A stretch of 64,000 nt of DNA from Heliorestis acidaminivorans (GCF_008933955.1 NZ_WBXO01000002.1:365089-429088), one strand, 5' to 3'. Positions 15,896 through 24,277 are shown, numbered from the stretch's first letter. Notes: generated by a model not told the origin, from the sequence alone. A program made the numbers and translations.

Positions 15896-17761
15896 ATGAC
15901 TCGTCGTTCTGCGCACGCTTCTACCAATCAGATGCTTGAACGGACTCGTGATATGGGACTCAAAACCATCTTCGACCGCTATGACGCACAACAACCGCAA
16001 TGCGGATTTGGCATGCAAGGCGTTTGTTGTCAACTTTGTAGTCACGGTCCCTGTCGAATCACCCCTAAATCTCCAAGAGCAATTTGCGGTGCTACAGCCG
16101 ATACAATTGTAGCAAGAAATTTTTTGAAGCTCGAAGTCCATGGCGCCGCTGCTTATTCTCATCACCTAGAAGAAGTGGCCAAAACTTTGAAAGCAACAGC
16201 GGAAGGCAAGACGCCTTTTACCATTGGCGATGAAGGTAAGCTGAAAGAAGTTTGTAAAGCTGTTGGAATCAAAGGCAACTCTACCAAAGAATTGGCCATC
16301 GCCCTTTCTGATGTCATCTTGAACGAGCTCAGAAAAGGCAGCGACGATCCCTTGGCACTGGTGAAAATTTTTGCACCGAAAACACGTCTCGAAGCTTGGG
16401 AAAAACTCGGTCTAATTCCCGGTGGTGTTCACTCCGAAATTCGTGATGCTTTAACGAAAACCATGAGCAACATTACGACAGACCCTGTAGATCTTCTGTT
16501 GACAACACTACGCCTCGCGATTGCTACAGGTTACATGGGCCTCGTCGGCACTATTACCCTACAAGACATTCTGCTTGGAACACCTCAAATCAGTGAGGCC
16601 AATGCAGATTTGGGCGAAATTGATCCTAAGAAAGTCAACATTCTAGCGCATGGTCATGTACCTCTTATGGCGACTGCCGTTTTGCAAGCAGCCCAAACTC
16701 CTGAAATGATCAAGTTGGCCAAAGCAGCCGGCGCAGAAGGTATTGATGTACTCGGCTCTATGTGTACAGGCCAAGAATTGCTACAACGCTCTGGTCATTC
16801 TGCCAAAGGCATGGGTGCTCAAATGGGCAACTGGTTAGCACAAGAATATATCGTTGCAACGGGTGCCATTGACTTGGTCATGATGGACATGAACTGTTCT
16901 ATCCCTGGCTTAAAAGAAGTGGCCGACCGTTTCCATACAGAACTCGTCTCTGTTGACTCTATTTTACGGATGGCTGGTGTCGATAAAAACGTTGATTATG
17001 CACCAGAAAAAGCGGCCGAACAAGCCAAAGAACTGATCACGATGGCCATTGAAACCTATAAAAAACGGGGCAATGACATTGTCATTCCGAAAAACAAAGC
17101 CAAAGGCGTCGTTGGTTTTGGTGTTGAGTCCATCTTAGGTGCCCTCGGTGGTTCTCTCGATCCACTTCTTGACGTCATTAAAAAAGGCCTCATCAAAGGT
17201 GCCGTTGCCGTCGTTGGTTGTACCAACAACCGAAATGGCCATGACAGCGCTGGCCTGCAACTCATGGAAGAACTGATTAAGAAAGACATCCTTGTTATCT
17301 CTGCAGGATGTATGTCAAGTGCTGCTCAAATCGAAGGCATGCAAGATCCTGTTAGCGCCGCGAAAGCAGGTCCGGGACTACGTGCCGTCTGTGAAAAACT
17401 AAGTATTCCACCGGTCCTATCTTTCGGTTCCTGCGTTGACATTGGTCGAATCGGGGTTCTTGTTACAGCTTTAGCCGATGCTTTGAATGTTGACCCAAGT
17501 CAACTTCCTGTTGCCGCTTCTGCGCCTGAGTATCTAGAACAAAAAGCAGTCGCTGACGGTGTCTTTGCTGTTGCTTTCGGTTTGCTGACACACCTTGGAC
17601 CGGTACCTCCTGTAACAGGATCTCCTCTTGTGACACAAATTCTGACTCAAGATGTAGAAGGACTCACAGGCGGTAAAGTTCTCGTTGAGCTCGATATGGT
17701 CAAAGCCGCCGATGCGATTGAGGCGCACATCATGACGAAACGTCAAGGATTGGGAATCTAA
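15896..17761 (+). CDS. cooS: anaerobic carbon monoxide dehydrogenase, catalytic subunit
   Basis: Catalyses CO + H2O = CO2 + 2H+ + 2e- at a Ni-Fe-S C-cluster. The 621-residue chain starting at ATG 15896 (AGGGGG upstream; an in-frame ATG at 15824 would add 24 hydrophobic residues and is less likely) has the N-terminal Cys set for clusters D and B. These are CGFGMQGVCC, LCSHGPC and ICGA. The C-cluster ligands are all present: HGHVPL (His), GSMCTGQ, DMNCSIPG, VGCTNNR, SAGCMSS and FGSCVD. It leads a cooS-cooF-oxidoreductase operon, suggesting electrons go to a ferredoxin-like CooF and then to a flavoprotein. No cooC, cooT, cooJ or CO sensor is next to it. Confidence 0.96.
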   Translation: MTRRSAHASTNQMLERTRDMGLKTIFDRYDAQQPQCGFGMQGVCCQLCSHGPCRITPKSPRAICGATADTIVARNFLKLEVHGAAAYSHHLEEVAKTLKATAEGKTPFTIGDEGKLKEVCKAVGIKGNSTKELAIALSDVILNELRKGSDDPLALVKIFAPKTRLEAWEKLGLIPGGVHSEIRDALTKTMSNITTDPVDLLLTTLRLAIATGYMGLVGTITLQDILLGTPQISEANADLGEIDPKKVNILAHGHVPLMATAVLQAAQTPEMIKLAKAAGAEGIDVLGSMCTGQELLQRSGHSAKGMGAQMGNWLAQEYIVATGAIDLVMMDMNCSIPGLKEVADRFHTELVSVDSILRMAGVDKNVDYAPEKAAEQAKELITMAIETYKKRGNDIVIPKNKAKGVVGFGVESILGALGGSLDPLLDVIKKGLIKGAVAVVGCTNNRNGHDSAGLQLMEELIKKDILVISAGCMSSAAQIEGMQDPVSAAKAGPGLRAVCEKLSIPPVLSFGSCVDIGRIGVLVTALADALNVDPSQLPVAASAPEYLEQKAVADGVFAVAFGLLTHLGPVPPVTGSPLVTQILTQDVEGLTGGKVLVELDMVKAADAIEAHIMTKRQGLGI

Positions 17762-17797
17762 TTTTCCATACTTCTGTTTAGGAAAAGGAGGGTCTTT

Positions 17798-18292
17798 GTG
17801 CGCAAAGAAGTGATGATTGATGCTAGCAAGTGTAACGGTTGTTTAAGCTGTACCGTTGCCTGTTCAGCAGCCCATATTCCGTCCGGTGATCCTTTAGAAG
17901 CATTGCTTACAGGAGAACCAAGTCGAATTGCCGTGTACTCCGTTCATGGCAAGGCCGTCCCTATCACATGTCGGCATTGTGATGAGCCCGCTTGCGTGAA
18001 CGCTTGTATGGCTGGTGCAATGCAAAAAAATGCAGAGTCAGGGCGAGTGAAGAACGAAAACACCGGTCACGATTGTATTGGCTGTTGGATGTGTGTCATG
18101 GCTTGTCCCTATGGCGTTATCAACCAGCGAGAAAAAGAAGGCCGTTCCGTTGCCGTCAAATGTGATGGCTGTGTTGGTCGATCCGTTCCTGCTTGTGTAG
18201 AAAGCTGTCCCAATGGCGCTTTAACGTACGGCCCTGTAAACGAATATGCCGAAACAAAACAGCGCCAGGCTGCAGCCAGCCAAGTAGCCTAG
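17798..18292 (+). CDS. cooF: CooF-like ferredoxin with four [4Fe-4S] clusters
   Basis: A 164-residue electron-transfer protein. Cys motifs appear in the usual order for the DMSO-reductase-B/CooF family: CNGCLSCTVAC, CRHCDEPACVNAC, CIGCWMCVMACPYG and CDGCVGRSVPACVESCP, which is enough for four cubane clusters. It should accept electrons from CooS and hand them to the next gene product. Translation starts at GTG 17798, with AAAAGGAGGG upstream. It lies 36 nt after cooS and 22 nt before the flavoprotein gene. Confidence 0.93.
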   Translation: MRKEVMIDASKCNGCLSCTVACSAAHIPSGDPLEALLTGEPSRIAVYSVHGKAVPITCRHCDEPACVNACMAGAMQKNAESGRVKNENTGHDCIGCWMCVMACPYGVINQREKEGRSVAVKCDGCVGRSVPACVESCPNGALTYGPVNEYAETKQRQAAASQVA

Positions 18293-18314
18293 CCTGGGGA
18301 AGGCGGTATATACT

Positions 18315-19580
18315 ATGAAATATGTTATCATTGGATCAAGTGCTGCTGGCAGTTCTGCCGTTGAGACATTGCGAAAATTAGATAAAGAAAGCACAATCAC
18401 TGTAATTTCAGAAGAAGCAAACCTACGCCCTTACTCTCGGTGCTTGCTTTCCGATTATATTGCAGGAGAGATAGAAGAAGATGGCCTTGCTTTTAAGAGT
18501 GCAGACTTTTTTGAAAAGCATAACGTAGAAACGATATTTTCTGTTCGGGCTGTCAGAATCGACGGAGAAGCCAAGGAAGTCCATCTTTCAAACAACGAAA
18601 AAGTTCCTTATGACAAACTCTTACTTGCAACGGGTTCTGTCAATTTCGTTCCTCCTATTAAGGGTGTAGATAGCAAAGGCGTTTTTGGCCTTCGTTCTTT
18701 AGAAGAGGCTCGCCAAATTCGTAATTATACCCAAAAAGTGCGTCGAGCCTTGGTCTTAGGTGGCGGTTTGGTCGGTTGTGAAACAGCCTATGCTCTTTAT
18801 CGAACAGGGATAGAAGTGACCGTTGTTGAAATGGCATCTCGACTGCTCCCCGTACAAATGGATGAGCGAGCTTCAGAAATTCTTAAGTCAGATATGGAAT
18901 GTGAAGGGATCCGTGTCATCACGGGCATTGGTGTTCAAGAAATCATCCCTACTGGATTTTGGGCACGTCTTTTTGGTAAACCCGGCAAAGGCGTACAATT
19001 GACCAACGGAGAACGATTAAAAGCTGACATGATCGTTTTGGCCGCAGGAACAAGGCCTGCTGTTGGATTGTTACAAGAGCATAACCCAGGGATTCAGATA
19101 AACCATGGCATTCTTGTTAACAAAAAAATGGAGACGACGTACCCTGATATTTACGCCGCAGGCGATGTGGCAGAATCTATCGATACACTGACAGGAAAAC
19201 GAAGCTTAAGTCCTATCTGGCCCAATGCCATTATCCAAGGAAAAGTGGCCGCCAGTTGCATGGCTGGAAGGCCTGTGGATTTGGCTCAACAGATTGCTAT
19301 GCAAAATGCTTGTGAGTTTCGCGAAGTACCGACCATCTCAATAGGACAAGTAGAAGCCACAGAAAAAGAAGACCAAGTTCTCGAAACTTATCGCCCTCAA
19401 GAACGGATATACCGCAAGATTGTTTTGCGACATGGTAAAGTACGGGGTCTGCTCTTTATGGGAGATATTCGAGGCGCTGGCTTGATTGGCTCGCTTATTC
19501 GCACACAACGCGATGTGACTTCTATCAAAGAGCTGTTGTTACATCCAGAAATCTCGTGGGCCCATGTAGCAGATCAATAA
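18315..19580 (+). CDS. FAD/NAD(P)-dependent oxidoreductase of the CODH operon
   Basis: A 421-residue pyridine-nucleotide-disulfide-type flavoprotein. It has the FAD-binding GSSAAGSSAVETL at the N-terminus, the NAD-binding LGGGLVGCETAYAL (about 150) and the second FAD motif YAAGDVAES (about 275). It resembles NADH:rubredoxin oxidoreductase/nitrite reductase-like enzymes. In a cooS-cooF-flavoprotein operon of this layout, known in some acetogens and Carboxydothermus, CO electrons are thought to reduce NAD(P)+. Direct use of NAD versus NADP cannot be told from sequence. It is the last gene of the operon; the gap after it holds a small hairpin and no clear terminator until the palindrome at 19906-19953. 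Confidence 0.88.
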   Translation: MKYVIIGSSAAGSSAVETLRKLDKESTITVISEEANLRPYSRCLLSDYIAGEIEEDGLAFKSADFFEKHNVETIFSVRAVRIDGEAKEVHLSNNEKVPYDKLLLATGSVNFVPPIKGVDSKGVFGLRSLEEARQIRNYTQKVRRALVLGGGLVGCETAYALYRTGIEVTVVEMASRLLPVQMDERASEILKSDMECEGIRVITGIGVQEIIPTGFWARLFGKPGKGVQLTNGERLKADMIVLAAGTRPAVGLLQEHNPGIQINHGILVNKKMETTYPDIYAAGDVAESIDTLTGKRSLSPIWPNAIIQGKVAASCMAGRPVDLAQQIAMQNACEFREVPTISIGQVEATEKEDQVLETYRPQERIYRKIVLRHGKVRGLLFMGDIRGAGLIGSLIRTQRDVTSIKELLLHPEISWAHVADQ

Positions 19581-19677
19581 TTAATCAACGCAAAGCCTGG
19601 CAGAGGTACTATAACTGGTTATAGCCTCAATGGCAAATGTTTCGAAGCCACCCGGAACAAGGGGATACAACGTGCTT

Positions 19678-19977
19678 CTAGAAAATAGGTTCAAAGATTT
19701 CATCTCCTGCATTAGGGTGATTTGGCTTCAATTTTCTTCCTAGATCGAATTTCTCGAAAACAAAATAAAGGCTAAAAAACACGAATGGCGATGTCAATAA
19801 AACGAAGATCTCTTGACCACCCCTCCCCCCAAGATTAAAGTTTCTTAGAAGTATGTTTATCAATTCAGTAAGTTTGACGCCAGAGTGAATAAGCGCCAGC
19901 ACTTGAAAAAGGCTTACACATGTAATAAAATTATTACATGTGTAAGCCTTTTTCTTTGCCTCATAGATATTTTTCAT
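19678..19977 (-). CDS. doubtful small membrane protein
   Basis: A 99-codon frame with one hydrophobic segment (FVLLTSPFVFFSLYFVF) and a protein-like C-terminus. Against it, there is no ribosome-binding site before the ATG, and codons near its start are made by the 23-bp palindrome at 19906-19953. It may be a decayed gene into which the palindrome fell, or chance. Confidence 0.25.
   Translation of the reverse strand: MKNIYEAKKKAYTCNNFITCVSLFQVLALIHSGVKLTELINILLRNFNLGGRGGQEIFVLLTSPFVFFSLYFVFEKFDLGRKLKPNHPNAGDEIFEPIF
19906..19953. terminator. near-perfect 23-bp palindrome (bidirectional terminator or operator)
   Basis: Two 23-nt arms (19906-19928 and 19931-19953) are exact reverse complements with only a 2-nt AA centre. 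A-run and T-run edges make it look like a bidirectional terminator. Its position 46 nt before a winged-helix regulator gene also permits an operator role. Confidence 0.7.
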
Positions 19978-19998
19978 TCTGTTAGGAAGAGGTGATAG

Positions 19999-20388
19999 GT
20001 GATAAATGGAAACAAGCTTAATCTAATGTTACCTTCCGGCAATGATCTACTTAAAGTACTGGAAGCAATAGCAAACCCCTATCGCTTAAAAATTATTGCT
20101 TTACTACATGGAAGATCTATTCATGTAAGCCAACTGGCCCGTGAGGTTATGATTAGTAGGCCTTTATTATACATGCATTTAAAAAAACTCGAGTCAGCTG
20201 GATTGGTAACTAGCATCATGGAATTATCGGATAATGGGAAAGCTATGAGATTTTATGAATTAACATCTTTTTCACTGCAGATAAGCCCAGAGAGCATTGC
20301 TGAAGCGGTAAAAACACTGACCCTTAAGAAAACTGTTCCTACCGTATTAGATCCCGATACTAAAAAGGAAAAGGAGGATGACAAATGA
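19999..20388 (+). CDS. ArsR-like winged-helix regulator
   Basis: A 129-residue protein with an N-terminal winged helix-turn-helix (about 15-90). LKVLEAIANPYRLKIIALL leads into the recognition region VSQLAREVMISRPLLYMHLKKLESAGLV, typical of ArsR/HTH_20 domains. No cysteine pair for metal sensing is seen, so the signal is unknown. The C-terminal 30 residues are Lys/Glu-rich. I accept the GTG at 19999, since AGGAAGAGGTG precedes it; ATG 20026 is an alternative without a binding site. Its stop overlaps the next start (ATGA), so the two genes are translationally coupled. Divergence from cooS is excluded; both are on the plus strand. Confidence 0.8.
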   Translation: MINGNKLNLMLPSGNDLLKVLEAIANPYRLKIIALLHGRSIHVSQLAREVMISRPLLYMHLKKLESAGLVTSIMELSDNGKAMRFYELTSFSLQISPESIAEAVKTLTLKKTVPTVLDPDTKKEKEDDK

Positions 20389-20663
20389 GTGAAGGAATTT
20401 TTGGAATGGTTTTTGTGCTTGTCCTTTTTTCGCTAATTACCACTGTTATTGTTGTTGCCATAACGCAAGCACTTAAAACTGCGCGAGCTAAAACAGCGAA
20501 CATGGCTGAACTTGCTAGAGACGAGGCATATCGTAAACTTGCCGAAGAAGTTGTCTCGGTGCAAAGAAAGATGAGCGAAGATCAGCAAAAGATAGTTAAA
20601 GATCTCTCCGAAATGAAAGTACGTATCAATGCAATTGAGAAGATGCTTCGTGAGGTAGACTAA
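20385..20663 (+). CDS. small single-span membrane protein with coiled coil
   Basis: Ninety-two residues: a hydrophobic N-terminal helix (about 8-28, FVLVLFSLITTVIVVAI) followed by a long, charged amphipathic helix to the end, with heptads in KLAEEVVSVQRKMSEDQQKIVKDLSEMK. No family is recognised. It starts within the stop codon of the ArsR-like gene (4-nt ATGA overlap), so it may anchor or modulate that regulator at the membrane; this is inference from coupling. A 59-bp fragment of it is duplicated at 12272-12330. Confidence 0.7.
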   Translation: MSEGIFGMVFVLVLFSLITTVIVVAITQALKTARAKTANMAELARDEAYRKLAEEVVSVQRKMSEDQQKIVKDLSEMKVRINAIEKMLREVD

Positions 20664-20698
20664 AGTCTACGCTTTTATGAAAACCATTATGATTGTGA

Positions 20699-21541
20699 GT
20701 GAGTCCCATATCTAATGAACTGATCTTGTTTTTTCTACTTGGCCTTTTGCAAGGAATAACAGAGCCCCTTCCCATTTCATCAAGCGGCCATTTGATGATT
20801 GCTCAAGAACTCTTAGGTATCTCTGTTGGAGAGCCCCAAAAACAACTTGCCTTTGCAACGCTTGTTAATGCAGCTTCTTTGCTATCTGTGCTACTTATTT
20901 ATCGTAGTGATATCTTTCGGTTGACAATAAATTCTACGACCTACCTTTACAAAAGATCGCCCGATCTAAAAAGTGACTTTGATTATGTAAAACTGCTGAT
21001 CATTGCGACCATTCCAGCGGGCGTTCTTGGTTTGTTGTTAAAAGATATCTTAGAAGGCCATCTTGAAAATATTATTGTTGTCGGAATCGCTTTGATTGTC
21101 ACCGGTATCTTTCTGTGGTTGATTCAGAACTTAGTTGGGAAAAAGAATGACAATCAGATCTCCGTTATCGATGCCATTGTTATTGGATTGGCTCAATCGG
21201 TTGCTTTAATTCCTGGAATTAGTCGTTCCGGCGCTACCGTTGTGGCCGCTATGCTCAAAGGTTTTACCCGTGAATCAGCCTTGCGCTTTTCTTTCCTTTT
21301 GTATATCCCTGTGAGTATTGGTGCAGTACTTCTTCAAATTGATACACTAGGCGATATTCTTTCTGAAAGCTCGTCAATGCTGATCCCCTATATTATTGCT
21401 TTTCTATCTTCTTTTATTGCTTCTTACCTGGCCTTGAAATGGTTTATCAATGTTATGAAAAAAGGTAAGCTCCTGTACTTTTCCATATACTGTTTTGTTG
21501 TTGGCCCTATCGTCGTTCTCTTCAAGTACATAGTCCCATAG
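20699..21541 (+). CDS. uppP: undecaprenyl-diphosphatase (intact copy)
   Basis: A BacA/UppP family membrane phosphatase that recycles undecaprenyl pyrophosphate to the monophosphate carrier for peptidoglycan synthesis. The 280 residues contain eight or so helices, the first catalytic motif LLQGITEPLPISSSGH (about 16-31) and the second PGISRSGAT (about 176). The start GTG 20699 has only a weak ribosome-binding site, so the N-terminus is a little uncertain. A damaged second copy is at 12333-12626. The tlyC-like gene follows 59 nt later, as in the first copy. Confidence 0.93.
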   Translation: MSPISNELILFFLLGLLQGITEPLPISSSGHLMIAQELLGISVGEPQKQLAFATLVNAASLLSVLLIYRSDIFRLTINSTTYLYKRSPDLKSDFDYVKLLIIATIPAGVLGLLLKDILEGHLENIIVVGIALIVTGIFLWLIQNLVGKKNDNQISVIDAIVIGLAQSVALIPGISRSGATVVAAMLKGFTRESALRFSFLLYIPVSIGAVLLQIDTLGDILSESSSMLIPYIIAFLSSFIASYLALKWFINVMKKGKLLYFSIYCFVVGPIVVLFKYIVP

Positions 21542-21600
21542 GTCCTGAGAAATAATACAAAGTATTATATAATGCTTGCGACCTCGGGAGTTGACGAACA

Positions 21601-22916
21601 ATGCCAGAGTTTGGCGTGGGTTTCAAACTTTTTCTTGTCTTTTTGCTAATTGCCGCGACAGCTTTTTTTGTAGCGGCTGAGTTTGCTGTCGTAAAAGTCA
21701 GAGCTTCTCGGATTCAACAATTAATTAATGAGGGCAACAAAAAAGCACTGAATGCAAAAAAAGTCATCAGCAATCTTGATGAATACTTATCAGCTTGTCA
21801 ACTCGGCATCACTTTAACAGCATTAGGACTTGGTTGGTTAGGTAAACCTGCTGTTGCTGTTTTATTTTATCCTCTTTTGGAACGGCTACAACTAACGCAA
21901 AGTACGATTTCTGCGATTTCTTTTGTTGTTGGCTTTTCTATCATTTCATTTCTTCATGTTGTTGTAGGAGAGTTGGCTCCGAAAACATTGGCCATTCAAC
22001 GAGCAGAGAAAGTCACCTTATGGCTATCAGGCCCGTTGATCCTTTTTTATAAAGCATTGTATCCATTTATCTGGGTCTTAAATGGCTCGGCAAGAATTCT
22101 TGTTCGTGCCCTGGGACTTCGCAACATATCGGAGCATAGTGAAAGTCACTCAGAAGAAGAAATCCGTATGATTATGTTGCAAAGCCATCAAAGTGGTGAG
22201 ATTAACCAGACTGAACTGGACTTTACCAACAATGTTTTTTTGATGACGGAGAAAGTAGTTACGGAAATCATGATTCCTCGACCTATATGGTCTGTCTGTA
22301 CACAAATCTTTCATTTGAAGAAAATCTGAAAATCGTTCAATCAGAAAAGTATGGGCGCTATCCAGTATGTGAGGGCGATAAAGACCATGTTGTCGGTTAT
22401 ATTCACACGAAAGACTTACTCGATCTTTGCGTAGATAAAAGCAGAAGCCCTTCTCTACTGGACTTGATTCGAAAGCCTCTATTGGTCTATGAATTTACGC
22501 CTCTTATAGATATCATGAAAAAAATGCAGAAAGAACGAACTCAGATTGCTATCGTCTTAGATGAATATGCCGGCACAGCAGGCCTTGTTACGATTGAAGA
22601 TATTCTTGAGGAAATTGTTGGTGAAATACAAGATGAATATGATCAAGATTATTCACCTATTACGAAACTTCAACCGGGGCATTATTTGGTAGATGGACGA
22701 GTTTCTCTTGCAGATATAGCGCAGGAGTTGGGTATATATTTGGAATCAGAAGACGTCTACACCATCGGTGGATGGTTTGTGGCTCATATGCAAGGCCCAT
22801 TAACTGAAGGAACTTCATTTGAGTATAAGAATAATAAATTTACAGTCACAGAAACGAAGTCAAATCGAGTTATGAAAATTGAAATAAAAGAAATTAGCGA
22901 GAACGTTAACAAGTGA
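21601..22916 (+). pseudogene. tlyC-like CNNM/CBS/CorC gene, frameshifted second copy
   Basis: Almost identical to the intact gene at 12682-14007. At 22281-22290 the sequence reads CGACCTATATGG where the intact copy has CGACCCGATATGG. This removes one base and moves the frame, so the first frame stops at 22329. The rest of the CBS/CorC part continues in the -1 frame from ATG 22287. It could yield a CNNM-only membrane fragment and a separate soluble CBS-CorC fragment. A real frameshift, or an assembly collapse between near-identical repeats, would both give this. Confidence 0.85.
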
Positions 22917-23022
22917 TGTGACTTAAGGCGCTTTAGTCATGGTGAATTGAGCCGTCGATTACATTTTTCATAAGGATAAATGACGCAAAGATGATATTTT
23001 TCTAATTAAGCAAAATACAAAA

Positions 23023-23056
23023 AAGCTCCTATCACATAAAACAACGATAGGAGCTT
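23023..23056 (-). terminator. terminator of the selC transcript
   Basis: Stem AAGCTCCTATC / GATAGGAGCTT; read on the minus strand it is followed by six T. It lies about 125 nt past the 3' end of the selenocysteine tRNA gene. Confidence 0.82.
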
Positions 23057-23180
23057 AGTTCGTACTAATGAATTTGTGGAAGCATAAGTTTGCCAACTCA
23101 AAATGGAAGCATAACCTTGCCAAACCGGCAAACTTATGGGTTAAATCACTACAAGAAACGTCCCCTGGCTTGTTGAATGG

Positions 23181-23275
23181 CGGGAGTGTGTAGGAATCGA
23201 ACCTACCGCGCCCGGGGTTGCCGCGCGCCACGTGGGTTTGAAGCCCAGGGAAGACACCAGTCCCCATGCACTCCC
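23181..23275 (-). tRNA. selC: tRNA-Sec (anticodon UCA)
   Basis: Read on the minus strand it folds with a GGGAGTG/CACTCCC acceptor and an anticodon arm GGGCTTCAAACCC holding UCA. A very long GC-rich variable arm and a T-arm GTAGGTTCGATTCCTAC follow. About 95 nt, as selenocysteine tRNAs are. The 3' CCA is not encoded. It inserts selenocysteine at UGA with SelB, whose gene is 2.3 kb away; selA and selD are not in the window. Ends are accurate to about one base. Confidence 0.93.
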
Positions 23276-23419
23276 CCGCAATTTTTGATACTTATATATG
23301 ATACCACTATATTATTAAAAAATAAATAGTCATTAATTCCATCTCTTCAATAAGCATCCATAAGAATTACCATTAATAATCTTGTGGACTTTTTTATTTT
23401 TTTAGTTTATAATCCTTCT

Positions 23420-23620
23420 TGTCGGTGCTTTCCGATGCCCTACGGGGTTCGTTGCTTCTAATGTTTTCAATCGATATTGTAAAAACGGGAGCTTTCGTTC
23501 TTAAGGTGCTGTCGAGCCTGGTTAGACAGGAGGACAAATTCCTTTAGACAGAGCACCCACCTGAGAGCATCAGGTTGGAAAACGTTACGGTGACGGCCTT
23601 CGTGGGACTACATAAAAGTA
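23420..23620 (+). ncRNA. ssrS: probable 6S RNA
   Basis: A -10 TATAAT (23408-23413) in an AT-rich stretch precedes a 200-nt non-coding segment that ends in a strong terminator (23621-23657). Its 5' part (CCCTACGGGGTTCGTT) can pair with the 3' part (ACGGCCTTCGTGGG). A central hairpin GGTGCTGTC...GACAGAGCACC closes the inner end, leaving a large bubble, the mimic of an open promoter that is characteristic of 6S RNA. GTTCGTT at the start of the bubble is also common in Firmicute 6S. I rejected SRP RNA because the conserved GGAAGNAGC domain is missing. Covariance-model support is needed; the class is an inference. Confidence 0.6.
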
Positions 23621-23657
23621 AAAACCTCTCAGTCATCAAGACTGGGAGGTTTTTTTG
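23621..23657 (+). terminator. terminator of the probable 6S RNA
   Basis: Stem AACCTCTCAGT / ACTGGGAGGTT with a short loop and a T-run. The hairpin also overlaps the last codons of the convergent spoIIR. Confidence 0.88.
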
Positions 23658-24277
23658 GTTTTTTCTTCAATCCAATCCCAGATTTTCGATCTTACTTCAA
23701 CAGTCTTCACTTCTGTTGAAGTAGTGCTTAGATCAGATTGGTTTTCTACAGTTTTTACTTTTTCTGTTTTTTGACTGCCTGTTCGATCACTTAGACATAG
23801 CGGTGGATATAGAACACACCACCAGTTTTCTCCTTGTCCTGTGCCGATGGTAATTCGTAAAGCTTCATACTCACCAGCTGGTGCTGTAAGGTGTCCGTAG
23901 ACTTTTTTGGGAAAGTGAAAGCGCCCTACTTCTGCTTTTGTTGTGTAGCTGTATCCTTCTGCTTGAATTCGTTGAACAGCTAGACGATTAATTTCTTCGA
24001 GCTGGCTTTCTACTTTTTCCCGAGCTTCTTCAACTGATTGACTCTGGGCAAGTAAGGGATCGATATAAGCTATAATGTCATCACGAACTTTGAGCTTAAG
24101 AGCTTGATCGTGCTGTTCATTAGATTCTGCCACTACATGCAAGCGAAGCAGTGGCAGGGGGTCTTCTGTGCGAGCTTCTATGTACGGCAGATAAAAAGCT
24201 ACGCTTAGACAGAAGACTAAAAGAGTAAAGGAGAGGGTTAGGAGCCGGAAGGTAGGAGCAAGTTGTGGCAACAACAA
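23636..24277 (-). CDS. spoIIR: stage II sporulation protein R
   Basis: A secreted signalling protein made in the forespore under sigma-F that triggers processing of pro-sigma-E through SpoIIGA. The chain of 213 residues has an N-terminal membrane/signal segment (about 12-32) and then the SpoIIR domain: LPLLRLHVVAESN, DQALKLKVRDDIIAYI, YGHLTAPAGEYEALRI and GENWWCVLYPPLCL. The C-terminal ~40 residues are a Thr/Lys/Glu tail without conservation known to me. It is a strong marker that the organism makes endospores. Its 3' end is convergent with the probable 6S RNA. Confidence 0.93.
   Translation of the reverse strand: MLLPQLAPTFRLLTLSFTLLVFCLSVAFYLPYIEARTEDPLPLLRLHVVAESNEQHDQALKLKVRDDIIAYIDPLLAQSQSVEEAREKVESQLEEINRLAVQRIQAEGYSYTTKAEVGRFHFPKKVYGHLTAPAGEYEALRITIGTGQGENWWCVLYPPLCLSDRTGSQKTEKVKTVENQSDLSTTSTEVKTVEVRSKIWDWIEEKTKKTSQS

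Larger units (their letters stand above)
20560..22916 (+). repeat. right copy of the uppP-tlyC direct duplication
   Basis: This segment matches 12272-14007 in the same orientation. The left copy has lost about 548 bp (20619-21166) and 81 bp inside uppP, while the right copy has lost one base inside tlyC. Identity is high through coding and intergenic parts, including CCTCGGGAGTTG before the tlyC start. The two copies flank about 6.5 kb that holds the ParA pair, the CODH operon and the ArsR pair. Confidence 0.9.

Noticed and set aside
19585..19677. Possible riboswitch (ACGCAAAGCC looks like part of c-di-GMP-I)
   Set aside because: The second conserved half (GGTTACCG-type) is absent, only a short hairpin with a 2-nt loop is visible, and no credible downstream gene follows.
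23055..23267. 70-codon minus-strand ORF
   Set aside because: It runs through the selenocysteine tRNA gene and its composition is that of RNA-coding DNA.
23420..23620. SRP RNA (ffs)
   Set aside because: The 5' TCTTGTCGGTGCT reminds of it, but the universal GGAAGNAGC tetraloop domain is missing.
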